From contig CM041085.1 of assembly GCA_023079485.1 (NCBI GenBank), positions 97,227,115-97,291,114 on the forward strand: a stretch of 64,000 nt of DNA, read 5' to 3'. The DNA comes from Archilochus colubris. Its lineage: Eukaryota > Chordata > Aves > Apodiformes > Trochilidae. Below the pieces are notes generated by a model. The model made no database searches, was not told the DNA's origin, and saw only the letters and a list, made by a program, of their open reading frames with translations. The translations under genes were made by a program, and so were the position numbers. Shown piece after piece: positions 1 to 57,560 of the stretch (positions are counted from its first letter, which is position 1; each line of letters starts with the position of its first letter).

Positions 1-1940
1 ACAAAATAAAAATTGAGCAGCACTTTGGACAGAAGACAGAGAGAAAATAGAACTTTTTCTCATTTCTGTTCACAGAAGCTTTAGAACAAAAAGCTGAAAT
101 TGGCCAAGCTGCAGCAGGAACCCATAGCATGTTCAGCTGTTAGAGGCAAAGAATCTGCTAAGAAAACAGAAAGGAAAGATGAAATACAGAATCCCATGGA
201 CGTATCCCAGCTGAGTCTGGTATTAGCAGAAAGAGCCATGAAGGAAACTGAAGAGGAGAAGAAGCGATTTCCCCTAATTTTTCTCTTAACTTGTACCAGA
301 ACAAATCCATTTTATAATATATTTCTCTGGAATTTAGAAGTAGATAGATCCAATACCTAAGGTCTTAGCACAAATTATTGCAGAAGTTTCTATTAAATAA
401 AAGAGCCTCAAAATACAGTTAAACTGAAGAGAAACAAATATAAAGTTGCTCTGTGATTATACAAAAATAAGGATCTTGGACTACTTTTAATTGTATTGGA
501 CTTTTACTTAAATTATTACAATTAACCTGTTAGAAAAAAGTTAATATGTTAATGGCTTTACATCAATTTAAATAGAGGAAAACAAAAGACTGACCAGACC
601 AAAAATAACAAAAGTACTGACTGATTTTCAGTTCAAAATCAATACCTACACATCATTCTTGAACACTATCCATCCTTTCCTTCTCTTTTCTCACAGCTTG
701 TCCCATTCTTAAGCCGATTTATTACCTTTCTCCTATAACAACAGCATCACCAAAAAACTAGATTATATTTACTGCCAACATGTTGTTCATTCTTCTTTTG
801 TGTTCTACTGTTTCTCACACAATCTTCCTGCTGCACACTCAGAAATTAAGCTCTTTCAGATAGGAACAGACTTCTGTGTCTGCAAGATGCTTGGCATGAA
901 GGCATTTTTGGTCACTCTTAGACAAAGGTCTAAAATCCCTGGTAAATATGAGAATCATGTATTCAGTGGCAGCTTTGAGTACCTGATATTTTAGTACCTG
1001 AGCTTTGACCTGATATTTCTGTATTATTTAAAGATTCAAATATATCATCTTAGCAAATTAACTACTTTTGTTCATTCTTGGTTTCAAGTGTCTCAAAGCA
1101 ATCTAAGAATATTTTTTTACTGACAATGTTTTCTTCCAGAAACTAGATACTGTTACACTGCAAGTGTCAAGAAAATCTATTTGGGTATGGAAGACATTAT
1201 CACATCTTCAGAAAATCCCTTTTTTTTCCCTCAAGGTTTTGAAAATCCACCTACAAGGCAAATTGCCTACAAAAAACCCGCTGACATTTGTAAGTATAGA
1301 GCTCTCTCAATTCCCACTGAAACACCTCTCAAAATCTTGGTTAAGGAGAATTAATCTAAGAGCAGGTTAAAAAAACAAACAACCAAACTTGAGAAACTAA
1401 GGGACTGTGTGGAAAAGTACATACGTAATGTAACTATGGCTTCTATTTGTTAATACTTCAGTTCCCTGAGATTTATTGTAGTGAATTACAGTGGAGCTAT
1501 GGGAGCAAAAAAAGGGAGATGAAACACTAAAAATGTCTGAAATGTCAAAATGTTTTTATGAGTAGATGTTTTCACAAAGCAGCTACTCAAAGATTACACA
1601 ATATAGGAAAAGACTTTCCATTCCAAATGAAGCCCTAACTCAAAATAAATAATTTTGTTATTGCTTAATAGGTCACATCTCTCCCCATGATACTGCACCT
1701 CTTAATTTCTTCTGCTGAATAATTTTTTCCCCAAAATAATAAATTAAATAACAACCAAAAAATGTAATACCTTGATCTAAAATCTGACAGTAATCCACTG
1801 TTTGTTTATACAAATTCACTTTGTATAAACATTATTTAAACATCTGGACAAAAATTATGGTGTAGAAGGTAGAAAATAGTGACAACTCAGACTGTAACCT
1901 CCCCACTGACACACCAGGGAATTCTAATGTGAAAGATGTT

Positions 1941-2768
1941 GGGACCTGGACAGACTAGAGAGCTGGGCCGATTCCAACGGGATGAGGTTCAACAAGGCCA
2001 AGTGCCGGGTCCTGCACTTTGGCCACAACAACCCCATGCAGCGCTACAGGCTGGGCACAGAGTGGCTGGAGAGCAGCCAGGCAGAAAGGGACCTGGGAGT
2101 CTGCATTGACAAGAACCTGAACATGAGCCAGCAGTGTGCCCAGGTGGCCAAGAAGGCCAATGGCATCCTGGCCTGTATCAGAAACAGCGTCACCAGCAGG
2201 TCCAGGGAGGTGATTCTGCCCCTGTACTCAGCGCTGGTGAGGCCACACCTCGAGTCCTGTGTCCAGTTCTGGGCCCCTTAGTTTAAGAAGGATGTAGAGG
2301 TCCTGGAACAGGTCCAAAGGAGGGCAACCAGGCTGGTGAAGGGACTCGAGCACAGGCCCTATGAGGAGAGGCTGAGAGAGCTGGGGCTGTTCAGCCTGAA
2401 GAAGAGGAGGCTCAGGGGAGACCTCATTGCTGTCTACAACTACCTGAAAGGAGGCTGTAGCGAGGTGGGAACTGGACTCTTTTCACAGACGGCCTTCAAC
2501 AAGACAAGAGGACACAGTCTCAAGTTGTGCCAGGGGAGGTTTAGGTTAGATATTAGAAAGAATTTCTTCACGGAGAGGGTGATTAGGCTGTGGAATGGAC
2601 TGCCCGGGGAGGTGGTAGATTCTCCGTCCCTGGAGATATTTAAAAAAAGACTGGATGTGGCACTCAGTGCCATGGTCTAGCAACTGCTCCAGTGGGTCAA
2701 GGGTTGGACTAGATGATCTCTGAGGTCCCTTCCAACCTGGCTAATTCTATGATTCTATGATTCTATGT
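1941..2768 (+). mobile_element. CR1 LINE fragment, 3' part of ORF2 plus 3' tail
   Basis: This is a 5'-truncated CR1 non-LTR retrotransposon. The translation begins [18 protein letters not shown] and continues with the CR1 reverse-transcriptase C-terminal hallmarks [14 protein letters not shown] and [20 protein letters not shown] stop at 2279-2281 interrupts the frame where other copies in the window have Gln in APQF, so the copy is dead. The frame then resumes to a stop near 2680. The 3' end carries a short UTR with GAGGTCCCTTCCAACC and about three ATTCTATG units. It lies antisense to PXDN in intron 19. Confidence 0.95.
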
Positions 2769-3192
2769 TCTCTGTATTTGACCTCAAAGCTCACTGATGT
2801 TACCAAAACCAGAAAGCTCAGACATAGTTTGGAAGAAATCCAGATAAATTCTAGAACATGACTACATAAATTTTTAAGATATGGGTAATGATAGCCTAAA
2901 GTAATTAAAAAACATATGTCTTCATGGTCTGAATAAGTTTTGGATGGCCTGCAGGAAGATAAAGGAAAACCATGAGGTTGACACCAAATCAAATCCAACC
3001 ACACCAGCCAAAAAATTTAACAGATCTAGTTAGGAAGTTTTTCAGGTAAAACCCATGTATCTTTAGGAATATAATTATCAATGATCAGTGAAAATAAATA
3101 TATTCAGACAGACTGAAAATCCAAAGATATTTGGAAATTTGAAAAAGAATGTTGCTCAGAACTGACATTAATTAGATTGTGAAGGTATCAGA

Positions 3193-3360
3193 ACCACAGA
3201 ATCATGAAGACTGGGAAAGACCTCTAGGATCATCAAGTCCAACCATGAACTCAATGCCATCATGCACACTAAACCATGTGCCAGAGTGCCACATCTACAT
3301 GGTTTTTGGACATGTCCAGGAATGGCGACTCCACCACTTCAACAGTTCACAGGAAAGAAG
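3193..3360 (-). mobile_element. CR1 LINE 3'-end fragment
   Basis: On the plus strand it opens with ACAGAATCAT and continues through GACCTCTAGGATCATCAAGT to a GGCGACTCCACCAC motif. This is the reverse complement of the CR1 3' region, so the element is on the minus strand. It is short and diverged, and the 5' boundary is uncertain. Confidence 0.85.
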
Positions 3361-4218
3361 AAAATCCTCCAGCCGCCTAATTTTGCAGAAATCACCAAGA
3401 CTCATTCAGTAGGATTCCTTCCTATCCATGTTTCCTTTACAGTCAGTGAAAATTGGCATAGAAAGACACCACAAGATGCTGTCCTCTCAAGGCATCTCTT
3501 TTTCTCCTGCCTGCAGCAGGACTTGAGTAGGCTGGGAACTGAGACTTTTGGACTCATTCAGGAGTCTGGGTCTAAACACAGTGAATGACAGATTGTTGCT
3601 TCCCTGTCACTTTTTGACTAGGGATGGCAAATGAAACCCCTGGCAGAAAAGATGAAGCAATATCAAAGATTTAGACTTTTTATTTTAAGTTTATCAATTA
3701 CAACTGGATTCTACTGATCTGGAAGAGGAAAAATATTTCTGTTTTGGATAAAATAAAAATACTGATATACTTTAAAACGTGTAATCTTACAGAAATGCTA
3801 GACTATATTAAATGTACTTCTATTGCAAGAAAAAGTTATGAAGTCCTTAAATTTACATATCATGGAACTTTATTTTATTAGCTTGGCAGAGTCTGAATAG
3901 TCACTAAGCTCATAGACACTGTCTTTAAATGTAAATTTAAACATAAAAAGACATTTGAATGTAGAAAACAAAAATAAATATGACACACTAGAAGCAAATG
4001 TTCAGGCATGAACTGTATCATTTTGGTACTTCAGAGAGTACTTTGTAAGCCATTTCCATTGTCACAAAAGATCTTGAATTTTCACACTGAGATTGCTGTT
4101 AACATGTTAAAATATCAGTCTTCAACAGCATTTAGTGCTTATCCCAGTGTTGCTTAGTATTTTCACTGAAGATGAAAGGGCATAATTCAAAGCTCATAAT
4201 AAAATGTAGCAGATGCAC

Positions 4219-4242
4219 TAAGAGTGCATCTAAGAGTGCATC
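4219..4242. repeat. 12-bp tandem duplication
   Basis: TAAGAGTGCATC occurs twice in perfect tandem in intron 19. Confidence 0.9.
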
Positions 4243-7200
4243 TCCTAGTGAATAAGTACAATTGTTAAAACAAATACATGATGTCTTTCTAGAAGCACTT
4301 CTAGAAGCTTAAATCAAAGAGATTAAAGCAGTCAGTCAGTACAGAAGCAATACATGACATAATTGTTGGTCTCATCTTAAAATGCAGGACTTCATGAATA
4401 TAGGTCCAGCCTGCTGGAAGACCATGTGTAAATTCACTCAGGTTAACAGTGAGTCTTCACTCTTCTGCCAAAATTCAGTAGGATTTAAACATGTTTAATC
4501 ATAATTTGTGTAAGACTGCTGTCCTGAATTAAACAAAAAAAGAAAAATATCTGATACATTGGTTGTTAACTGGGAATAAGATAAGAAAAATCATCTTGAA
4601 TCAGTTTATGCTTATGCAGATAACTTGCATCTTATCTGAATCACTTCTTCCTGGGTCATAGACATAAAGCAAAAAGCCTACAAATTTTTCATTTCAACTT
4701 AGCAAAAAAACAAGTGTGAAACATCTAAACCCTCACATGGGAAAATATTTCCAATTTATATATTTGGAGTAAAACCATTATTCCATTTGAGTCAATATGT
4801 CTTTGTACCTAATTTCTAGTAATTTTTTTAAACATAATTCGTATCACAAAAATATCTGGCATAACCACAGCAGTAAGGTTATATTTGAAGGAAAAGAGGT
4901 TTTGGGCTCAGAACTCAGATACAAACTCAGTTAGACTAATCACAGAAGCATGCACTGAGTACTAAAACTATTTTTTAATTATTTTTTTTTCCACTAGAGC
5001 CTGAAAAAAACATCAAAGTCTCTTGTGTGGAAAATTTGAACATGGTTGCTTTTTCTCTCAAGTGAAAACCTGCAGTAAATCTGCAGCAATTGCTTGCTAT
5101 CTCTGACAAAAGAAAGAAAGGTATAAAATAAAATAAACCAGAAGAAAAAATTGTATACCACAGTTCACTTTCTATTTCCCACTATAAAGCAGTAATTCTG
5201 CTGTATGTTTAATTAACAGAAATCTAATCTGATATTGTTATTATAAAAAGGAATAATGCTCTGTTTTATAAAAAATAAATTCCTCAAGAAATCTAAGAAG
5301 TACCTTTTTGTAACGAAGACATTCTTCTATTCTTCATATGGAAAAGTAAACTTTAGCTTAGGAAAATTTTAATTATAAAATAATCAGAAATTTTTGAGAT
5401 GTGGAGAAATGTTTTGGGGTTTTTTTCTTTTAATAATAAATTCAAAGAAACAAAAAACCCAAAATGTATTAACTTAAAGGAAATGCAGCTCCTGAATGTG
5501 CTGTGTATGGCCCCCCCCACTGCAGCAGAGTAGTTGTGAGTCCCTACTGTCATAGTATGAATTTTTTTTTTTTAGTTTAATTGCTTAAACCTGGATTTCC
5601 ACAGAAAAAGTCACACCTATTCATCTGTGCAAGAAAGCAGTTCAAGCCATGCATACTTCATTCTTTCTTCATTAACCTCTGCACAGACTTCATAGGAGTT
5701 CAGAAGAAGGGGATACATATAGGAAATTTTTAAAAGAACATCAGTTATTTACCCTTTCTTTTTCTTGGCAATTGTCTAATTGTACTGTATCCAGTAGTAA
5801 CCTGGCTGTAACATTCTTGAATGAAAATACAAGCTAGGCTGTTGAATGGCTGCATACTCTAAAGACTTTCCAAAGATAACATCTGCTCTAGAAGGCTCAA
5901 TGATAACATAATATTTAGAGAATCAACACATAATTTCTCAGAGCAGCTTTACAATATTTCCGAATTGATATAATGAATGTCTTTGTGAGACTGTTGAGCT
6001 TTGTGAACCGTGGCAAAGTGAAATTTCCTTCAACTAATAGAGTATGATTTATTTGGTTATTGTAAAGCAGTGATAATTGATTTTCTGTCAATGCTTCTGG
6101 CATATGTAAGGGTTATTTTGAAGAGATTCTGGAAGACTTTATAGTAAAATTACAATGTGTCAACCATATCTAGAGTTTTATGAGCTATTATAATCTATTT
6201 GGGAATGACAAACCTGGAAAAATTGTTTTAAAAAGTCTGAATATCTTAAAACAAAATGGTAAAAATTAGAATTATACCAGAAAGAAATTATATCTGGAGG
6301 AAGTTGTTCAAGATCTCATTGAAAACTGAAGTATTTATTTCTCCTTGTCTCATAAAGGTAACTGATGTTTTCAACCAAATTTTCCAAGGAGGAATTTTCT
6401 TCAACAGTGGTCTATTACTTAAAGAGATGTTTACTGGACAAGAGAATACAGTAGTCAGTTTAAAAACTAAACTGTGCAACATCTTTGAATAGTGCATTTT
6501 ATCTATTTTATTTCAGTTCTAATGATACCTGAGTATGTTCTCATCATAAGGTCACACGAGTTAGAATCCTTCCTCAGTATTTACTCTGTCTGTAAAAGCT
6601 TGAAGGGATACATCCTCCATCACTTTACCCTTTAAATACCGATTTAGATTCTGAGCTATATCATTAAAGGACTCTGTCATTTGGGGCAATGCTATCTCAC
6701 CAGTTACATGAGAACCAGTGGAACAGTCTGTCAGAACCACAATCCACTGCTTCTTTATTCATACATATCTTTTGGCAGAATATTGAACAGCATACTTAAC
6801 AGTAGTAAACTCAAGAGAAACAGAAGTTAAAAGATGATGAAGTGAGATCTAGATACCTTTCACCAGGAAATTTACGAGATTCTGGTATTGAAAGATATAC
6901 TCATAACATAATTGTAGGATTATAAAATTGCAAGACTTTAATGATCATTAGCTGATGATCTAAGAAGAGCACATTTTTTTCAGTTAGCAATTTGTTTGAT
7001 AGTATTTCCTAGATAATCAGGGCTCCACAGAGAAGTTCCCAAAACTCTTGAATATATTTTTTCAACCAATGCATACCGTTTGAGTTTTATCAATAGAAAA
7101 GGATAACACTGTCAAGGAGACCTTAATAAAGAGGGACCAATGGACTCTGAATTATTTTGTTTTTAATGCTACTGGAAATCCACTCATTCTGTAAATCCAT

Positions 7201-7732
7201 ATGATTCAGAAGATTGTCTTGGCAAGGTTCTTCTAATTATGTTTCAGATGTGGTGAAAGCTGATGTGACAATGGCTAAGAAGAGGACATGCAAAAAAAAA
7301 TCTGTATGTCAGATGGAATCCACCATACAGGCTACCATGCAACATGGGATTTGCAGTGTCCTGTGCTTCCCTGAATTAAGTGAACCTTATTTCTGAAAGA
7401 AAAAAAAAAGTTTATTTCTGAAGAAAAAAAATTACCCTACTGATTTAACTTTTGAAGGCGGTGTCAATGATCAAGAGTATTTTTTCATGAAAGGAAGAAA
7501 ACAGGAAAAGAGTGATCTTGGCCATGCAATGCTCAAATCTATGCTATGTTCAGACTGTGCCTATTTAACATATATTAGGAAATAATCATTCACTTAGCGG
7601 TGGTTGTGCTCCAGAGTTGAGTTTGTAACACCTTAACAAAAACTGAAAAGCGGGCAAATATCTTCTAAAATAAAATGAACAGACACTAAATTAAGTGCAC
7701 ATTAATATGCCCAAATCCACCTCCATACAGAC

Positions 7733-51212
<43,480 letters not shown>

Positions 51213-54200
51213 CTGTAGAATAAAGAAAGAAGAATCATGTCATTTAAAAAACTATGTATTTTTTTCTATGAAAAAAAAAACTAGGTACAAGTCTTCTGTG
51301 ACCAGCGTGAACGGCCTCTGCCCACAAACCATAGCTTTTGACTAGAGGAGAAGGCAAAAGGCATCCAAACACTGACAAGTTAAAGCAAAGGATTGACCAA
51401 ATCCAGCCTCAGGAGTCAAGGCTGACCCTGTGCTGATGAATGATGTACCTTTAAGAACAAACATTTAAGTGCCCAATTTAAATCCAGCTGCGTGAAGCTA
51501 TCGACATATTCTCTTCATATTCTCTTATTTTTTACCATCTCCAATTTCCTTTTGTATCCATAGCTTAATGAGAACCTCTTTACCACGAGGGAAACCCCAG
51601 TTTCTCCAGTGAGATTCAGAACAGCAAGGAGCAAGGTGGCAGCATCGTGGGCAGTGAGAAAACACCATGGCTCTGCCAGTCTAACACCTCTCCCCTGCTG
51701 TAATAAGACTGTTTTATCTCTGACCATCTTTTCTTCCCTGGCTCCAAGCTGCACTGTCTTACTTCTTGCTCATATCAGCTTTCATATTTGCAGTGGCTCA
51801 GAATCTGATTTAACCAATTTATCTGGACTAGCAATAAAACCATACACAAGAAAACAAACCAAGAAATACTTTTCTGCCTGATTAACAAACTGAATGGGCT
51901 TCCTGGGAGGCCACACAGGTGACTAAAGATCAGGATCAGGGGAAAGGAAGGGGGAGCAGCAGGTCTGTTGAATTCTTCCCTAGCAGCAGACCAAGGGAAC
52001 CAGGACCTTATAGTATCTGGCAAGTGAACATAAAGGAAGCAAATGGAAAGTAAGTAAAATCTGAATGACTATGATCACACTTACTGCCCTTTCTAGAAGG
52101 TACACAAACCAACTGCTTTCCAGTAGTAGGACATAGAAATGTCTTAAATTCAATCTTAGCACCAGAACCAGCCCTAGTTAAAACATATATATGCATTGCA
52201 TTTTAATAGGTAATATACAATCAAAAATTCTGGAGTTAGAAATTTAGTCAAAGAAAATACAGAAAATGAGACAAAGGTCATCTGCATACTAATCCCATGC
52301 AGCCTCACTGTCTGACTTTGTAGTTGGTGGGGGGTACAGTTGCCTGAAGTCTTTTGCAAAGCACACAGTTAAGCATCATTACTCCTGAATTAGCCCTGCA
52401 AGTCTTATTCAGCTCTGGAATAATGGCATTTGAAGGACTTTTTCTACATAAGTGGTTTAGGATGTGGCCAACTGTTCATTGTAAGGAAAGGATAAGACAC
52501 TAGTTCTATTTGCATTTCACTCCACCAAAATATTTGCTCAGTGACTGGAATAAAGAAGGGATGCAAAATTCCATCCTTCATTTAGATGTGTTAGTTTAGA
52601 CATGCAGGACAACCCTTGCTCGACTCCCTGCTGGGACTTCCAGATTTAGAAGCCCCATTTCTTGTAACTTAAATTTGTTCTTTGCAGAAGTATGTTCTGT
52701 AGTTATAGCTGAAGTGTTATATTTTGTTCATCACTCACACAAGAAATACTCATCACACATGAAACGCACATGTCTGCTGAGAAAGATGCTGCCTGTGAGT
52801 AACTGAATCTCAGTCAAGATTTTCTAAGCAAGCACTGCATGTAGGGTGCACTGAGAAAAGACACAGCAGACCCCTCTTGTAAGTATCACTGAAGGTGTCA
52901 TTCCACTGTACTGGGAGCTTTTTCTACATTATCTGAAAGTATAAACTTTGATGTTTCAATAAAAAATTTTAATTTTTATACCAGTGTCAAAAATGCAAAA
53001 ATCCATGAGTGCAATACTGAAAACTGAGTATTTTTCAAAAGCCTCAAAATACTATTACTACTAACAATATTAACTTAATATTTTGCCTAATAACCCAAAC
53101 CTAAATGTCATGAATTCCGTTTTTCAAATAAAAATCTACTACATCTAATTCCTAATTCAGATTGTATCCTTTATTAGGTGTTTCACAGTGAAAATATTTA
53201 ATCCTTAGAATTATACTGAGATAACATAATACTACTTTTAGGAAAGAGTATGCTAGTGTTTCTTTCTTTTCTCAAGTATTCTTAGCTGGTAGTCTTCCAT
53301 CTAAGCATCTTCCTTCAAAGAGATTCTGCCTGACCTCCCAATACACTTTGCTAACAATGTTATCTCTTATCTTGCATCCTACAATACAAAATATGTATAT
53401 TTTTAAAAAGAAGAGCCATTCCAACAAAAATTAAATTTTCTTCCTACAATAATAAAGCCCTAAAATTTGTCTTTCTGTCAACTCATGAAAGCATCCAAGA
53501 TCCTAATGGTTACCGTTTTCCTCCTCCTTACAATCCTTCACAGCTTAATGACTTAAGTTGTAAACACACACATCAGCCATAGAAACTTGTACAGAAGCTA
53601 AGCCCATCCCACTGAAGCATTACATCTCCCCTGAATAACACAAACATAACAACATGTCAAGGGTGCCAAGTAAACTGAATACTCTCAGGATCATTTTCCT
53701 GGCCCGGCATCATCTGGCCTGTGCTAATTCACAGACCACAGCCAGGAAATGTTCAGCAGAGTGCAAGGTTGCATGGGCCAAGAACGTGCCAGGGAGCACG
53801 CTGACAATTTAGCAATTGGACACCCCTGAGAGTCACATTCCAGAGCCTGGGAGCGGTCGGGGTCCCACAGTACCGTGAATGGCCATAGGTCAGGGAGGCT
53901 GCCAAGGCATACGCAGCTCATGGGGTGCATATACACGGTTACTTAGCAGGCTTCCAATGTGTCACTATGTGAACAAGGTTTTATGTAAATCTTTAAGCTC
54001 TGAATGCATGGCATGTAAATAAATATGATATTCATATCCTTTCTCTTCTATGGCAAAGTAAACAAGAGCTGTACTGTGGACACTTTGTCTGGACGAAAAT
54101 AAATTTTGCTCCTGATAAAATCCTTATTTAAACTAACTGTTTCCATCAGTCTCTCCTCCCCTTTAAGCTGCCCATCCTTAACAGTAAATTACTAACAATT

Positions 54201-55531
54201 CCAATTTAGCATTGAGAATTAACTTTTACCAATACTTTTATCTAATTAAGCATGGTTAAACTTCGACATATATAAATATTGAAAAACATGCAGCTGTTAC
54301 TGTACAAACCAATGAGCTCATGGCAGCTCCTGGCACTCACGAATATCCTGCTTAAAGTTTGCATTGACAGCCCACAGTAATAAAAACCATGGGTATGTTA
54401 ACACATCCTGATGAGGCAAGAGAACATTTGGGCAAGAAAGAAACCTCTTCTCTCTTTGCTCCACCCCAGCCACATCCTTCTCATCTCTGCCTGAGAACTG
54501 GGTACCCTACAACTTCATCAGGTCTGGGTTTTTTTTCCTGAGATACCCTCATTGCTAGAGAGAGAATATAGAGACATCTTTCTATTTTTCCAATTTTAAC
54601 TTGTGTAAGAAAAACGTATCATGGCACGAAAGCATCATATTAAAGATCTTGAATAAAAGAAGGAAAAGCAAATAATACATTAAACTAGTCCTTTGTTCAT
54701 AGCCATCACTCGCTCTGTATATAAATGTAATTAGCCAGTTCTAACATGCATGATTTACTGAAAAACATTTCTCTTGGAATATAATGTACACATGCAAAGC
54801 ACAATCAGGGTATCAGTAAAGAACTCTACATGTCACACTCACATCAGACAGAAATGTTGCAATTGCAAAAACTTCAACTCTACTACCACAGCTAGAAGCA
54901 TTCTTGCTAATTGTAAAGGTTATTCAAGGTTTTTTACTACTTAGTCTTTTATGAATTAATTATAGTGCACTTAAACCGGAATGCAAGTGTTTAGAACATT
55001 AACTTTACATGAAGTATTACACAAAACTTAACACTCAGAACTTTGTAGCACTTTGCCATTGGCAAATTCAAAAGCAAAATAAGAGAAAAATATTAATATT
55101 TTCTAACTGTTGGAGATTAATTGCTATCCAGCAGAAACTCCCTATACCATAAATGCCAAACTATTATGTTTCTCTACACAGAACAAAAGTTCTGCAGATG
55201 CCAGCAAGACTACATCGCTTATGTCTACTTTATTCTTACTCTTTTTTTATTCAAGGTCATCCCAGCAGGAAATGAAAAACAGTTATCAGCATAGTAAAAA
55301 CATTCAAACAGAGCAGAGCATGAAAATTGCACAAAAGAGGTTATATAATCAAGTTAGTGCAGTAACTGGATGATGTCAATGGCACTTTAATGCTGCTTTA
55401 ACTACTGCCCTGTGCAAAAATGTGTCACTGTGTCGAACAAACAAAAAGGAGGCCACCACTTTAAAAAAAATTAAACCAAAACCAACTTACAGCTTCAGCA
55501 TCATAACATTTTCTAGAATATCAGAGGAACC

Positions 55532-55557
55532 TATATATATAAATATATATATATTAT
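55532..55557. repeat. AT dinucleotide-rich tract
   Basis: TATATATATAAATATATATA-type sequence lies in intron 1. Confidence 0.9.
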
Positions 55558-56828
55558 TTTTTTTAAGATGTAGCCTTAGTGACTATCTTACTAACAAAAT
55601 TACATTGTTCTCCTTTTTCTTGGCCAATTTTTTTTTCTGCATTACTTTTCCCCCAGTCTAATTACTAGATACATAATTACTAGAAATGTGATTTTCCCAA
55701 ATTTAAATCAAGAGATTTTTCTTATCCGAATATTTGGCAGGACTCACCTTGGTCATAAAACCATGCTTATGAACACACCAACAATCATATTTGGATTATC
55801 TATCAATTACCCAATTAAAATAAATCCTGATTTGAACAAATATGTAAGATTTGCTGAAAGAGACTTTGAGTTCTTAAGCCTTAACAAATATATTTTTCAG
55901 CTACAGCATTTGTGAATGGAGAGCTCATGATATATCTTTCCCCAAAGCTAAGGATTTGTTTTAACTAACAATTAATTTGCCATTAGAGTTGAAAGGAAAG
56001 CATTTAAATGTGAACTCAGTGAAAAGCAATACAGTATTGTCTTACTAAGTCCATAGATCCGTCTGCTGCCTTTGTTGCCAATTTTGCCAACCAGCTATGC
56101 AGAGCCACTAATAGGACTCAAGGGGGATTTGGTTGTTCAAAGTTTGAGGCACGTAAGCTTAATTGTCAAGAATTATACATGGAAAATTTACTCTGGCATG
56201 ATCATGGCTCTTTATCTCATCTACCTTCAGAGTCTTCCAAAATCCATCTACTAGAGAAATATGTTTTCAAAATACAATTTTTATTTTGAAATTCTAACTC
56301 TCAAAATATAAACAACTTCAAAAAAAAATCACAAAAAAACAAAGCCAAAAAAACCCAAACCAAACAGCTAAACACAACCAAAACCCACAGTAAAAGAAGT
56401 CCTCTCCTTTTAACTGCATGGATAGAACCATAAGAGTTGTATGGCTGTTTCCACAGTTTGAATAACTAATAAGAAAAGGTTAAATCTGTCTTTATTTCTC
56501 TCAAGGGGATCTATTTTCAGAAGCAATAAAAAGCTTGTTGACAGTACAGCCATTTGATTAATTACTGATTATTTTGACAGAAATTTGGAAACAGCTGCTT
56601 TCTTGTCCTGCATTTGTGTGATGCCAAAAGAAATAGGGCACAACAGCTGCAGATCAGTGCCAAGTTAACAGAAATACAGGATGTGCTTGGATCAGGCACG
56701 GAGCCAACTGATCATTGGCACATTGCCAATACTGATACACTGAATTTTTTTAAGACAGTGCATGCAGTTAGAGATGCAAACTCTTCACAGTTTCCTTCTC
56801 AATATTTATTGTTTCAGCTGTACCTTTC

Positions 56829-56851
56829 AATAAAATAAAATAAAATAAATT
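56829..56851. repeat. (AATAA)n microsatellite
   Basis: About four ATAAA units lie in intron 1. Confidence 0.92.
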
Positions 56852-57539
56852 CTCTTCTATAGTAGGCTACAGAGGCCTACAAAAGGGCAACTGACTAGTG
56901 GATGGCATACCATAAGCCACTGAAAAAAAAGTGGTAACAGTTTTGTTTATCTTTGTAGTTAATAGTCATCTGAATTACCATAGTGAAAAACCCCAGAGAA
57001 ATACTGCTTTTATGCTACAGTAACAAATTACTGTTCTCCCAATCTACCATTTTGCAAAACAAATGTTTCTGCACTTCTCTGTCTCACAGGCAGGCTTAAG
57101 TCTAAAAACTACATCAACAAAATACTGATATTCTCAGAGGCAAGAACTGAAAGCCAGAAAGAAACTTTAACATCCTCTGACCTCCCACACAGGAGAAGTC
57201 ATATAACAGTAGAGAAGTTCCTGTCTTTAGGCAATTAATGCTTTCAGAGCTGAATCATCCCTTTGAGAAAATTATATAAAAAAACATGAATCAAGCAAAA
57301 CCTAGCACAAGTCACTCTGGCGATTAACTATATGCACTTTAAAAATGGGTAGGCTCACTCTGCTTCAAGTTTGAGTATGTTATCTTCAGTTTCTGATCAC
57401 TAGAAGTAAACAGATATGTGGTTTTGCTTACAGATGAAGCAGTATTGACCCTTTTTCTTAAAACAGGTCTAGAGGAGTTAGACCCTGAATTTCATACCTC
57501 ATTATTTTTTATGCAGCAGCAGTTCTTAAATATTGTGAA

Positions 57540-57560
57540 ATAACTAACTAACTAACTAAA
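57540..57560. repeat. (AACT)n microsatellite
   Basis: About five AACT units lie in intron 1. Confidence 0.95.

Larger units (their letters stand above)
1..7732 (-). other. Intron 19 of PXDN (5' part, continues below the window)
   Basis: I found no exon in this stretch. I looked on the minus strand for the expected next peroxidasin segments (Asp-Cys-Arg-Thr after QDCCE, the RGRR region, and the VWC cysteine pattern) and saw none. It contains CR1 fragments at about 1.94-2.77 kb (plus) and 3.19-3.36 kb (minus) and a small tandem duplication near 4.22 kb. The rest is AT-rich sequence without recognisable features. Short open frames such as 100-360 (plus) have no family resemblance. Confidence 0.8.

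Noticed and set aside
100..360. 86-codon plus-strand open frame rich in Lys and Glu
   Set aside because: No family resemblance, no splice or promoter context, and it lies in intron 19 opposite to the gene. Such lengths occur by chance.
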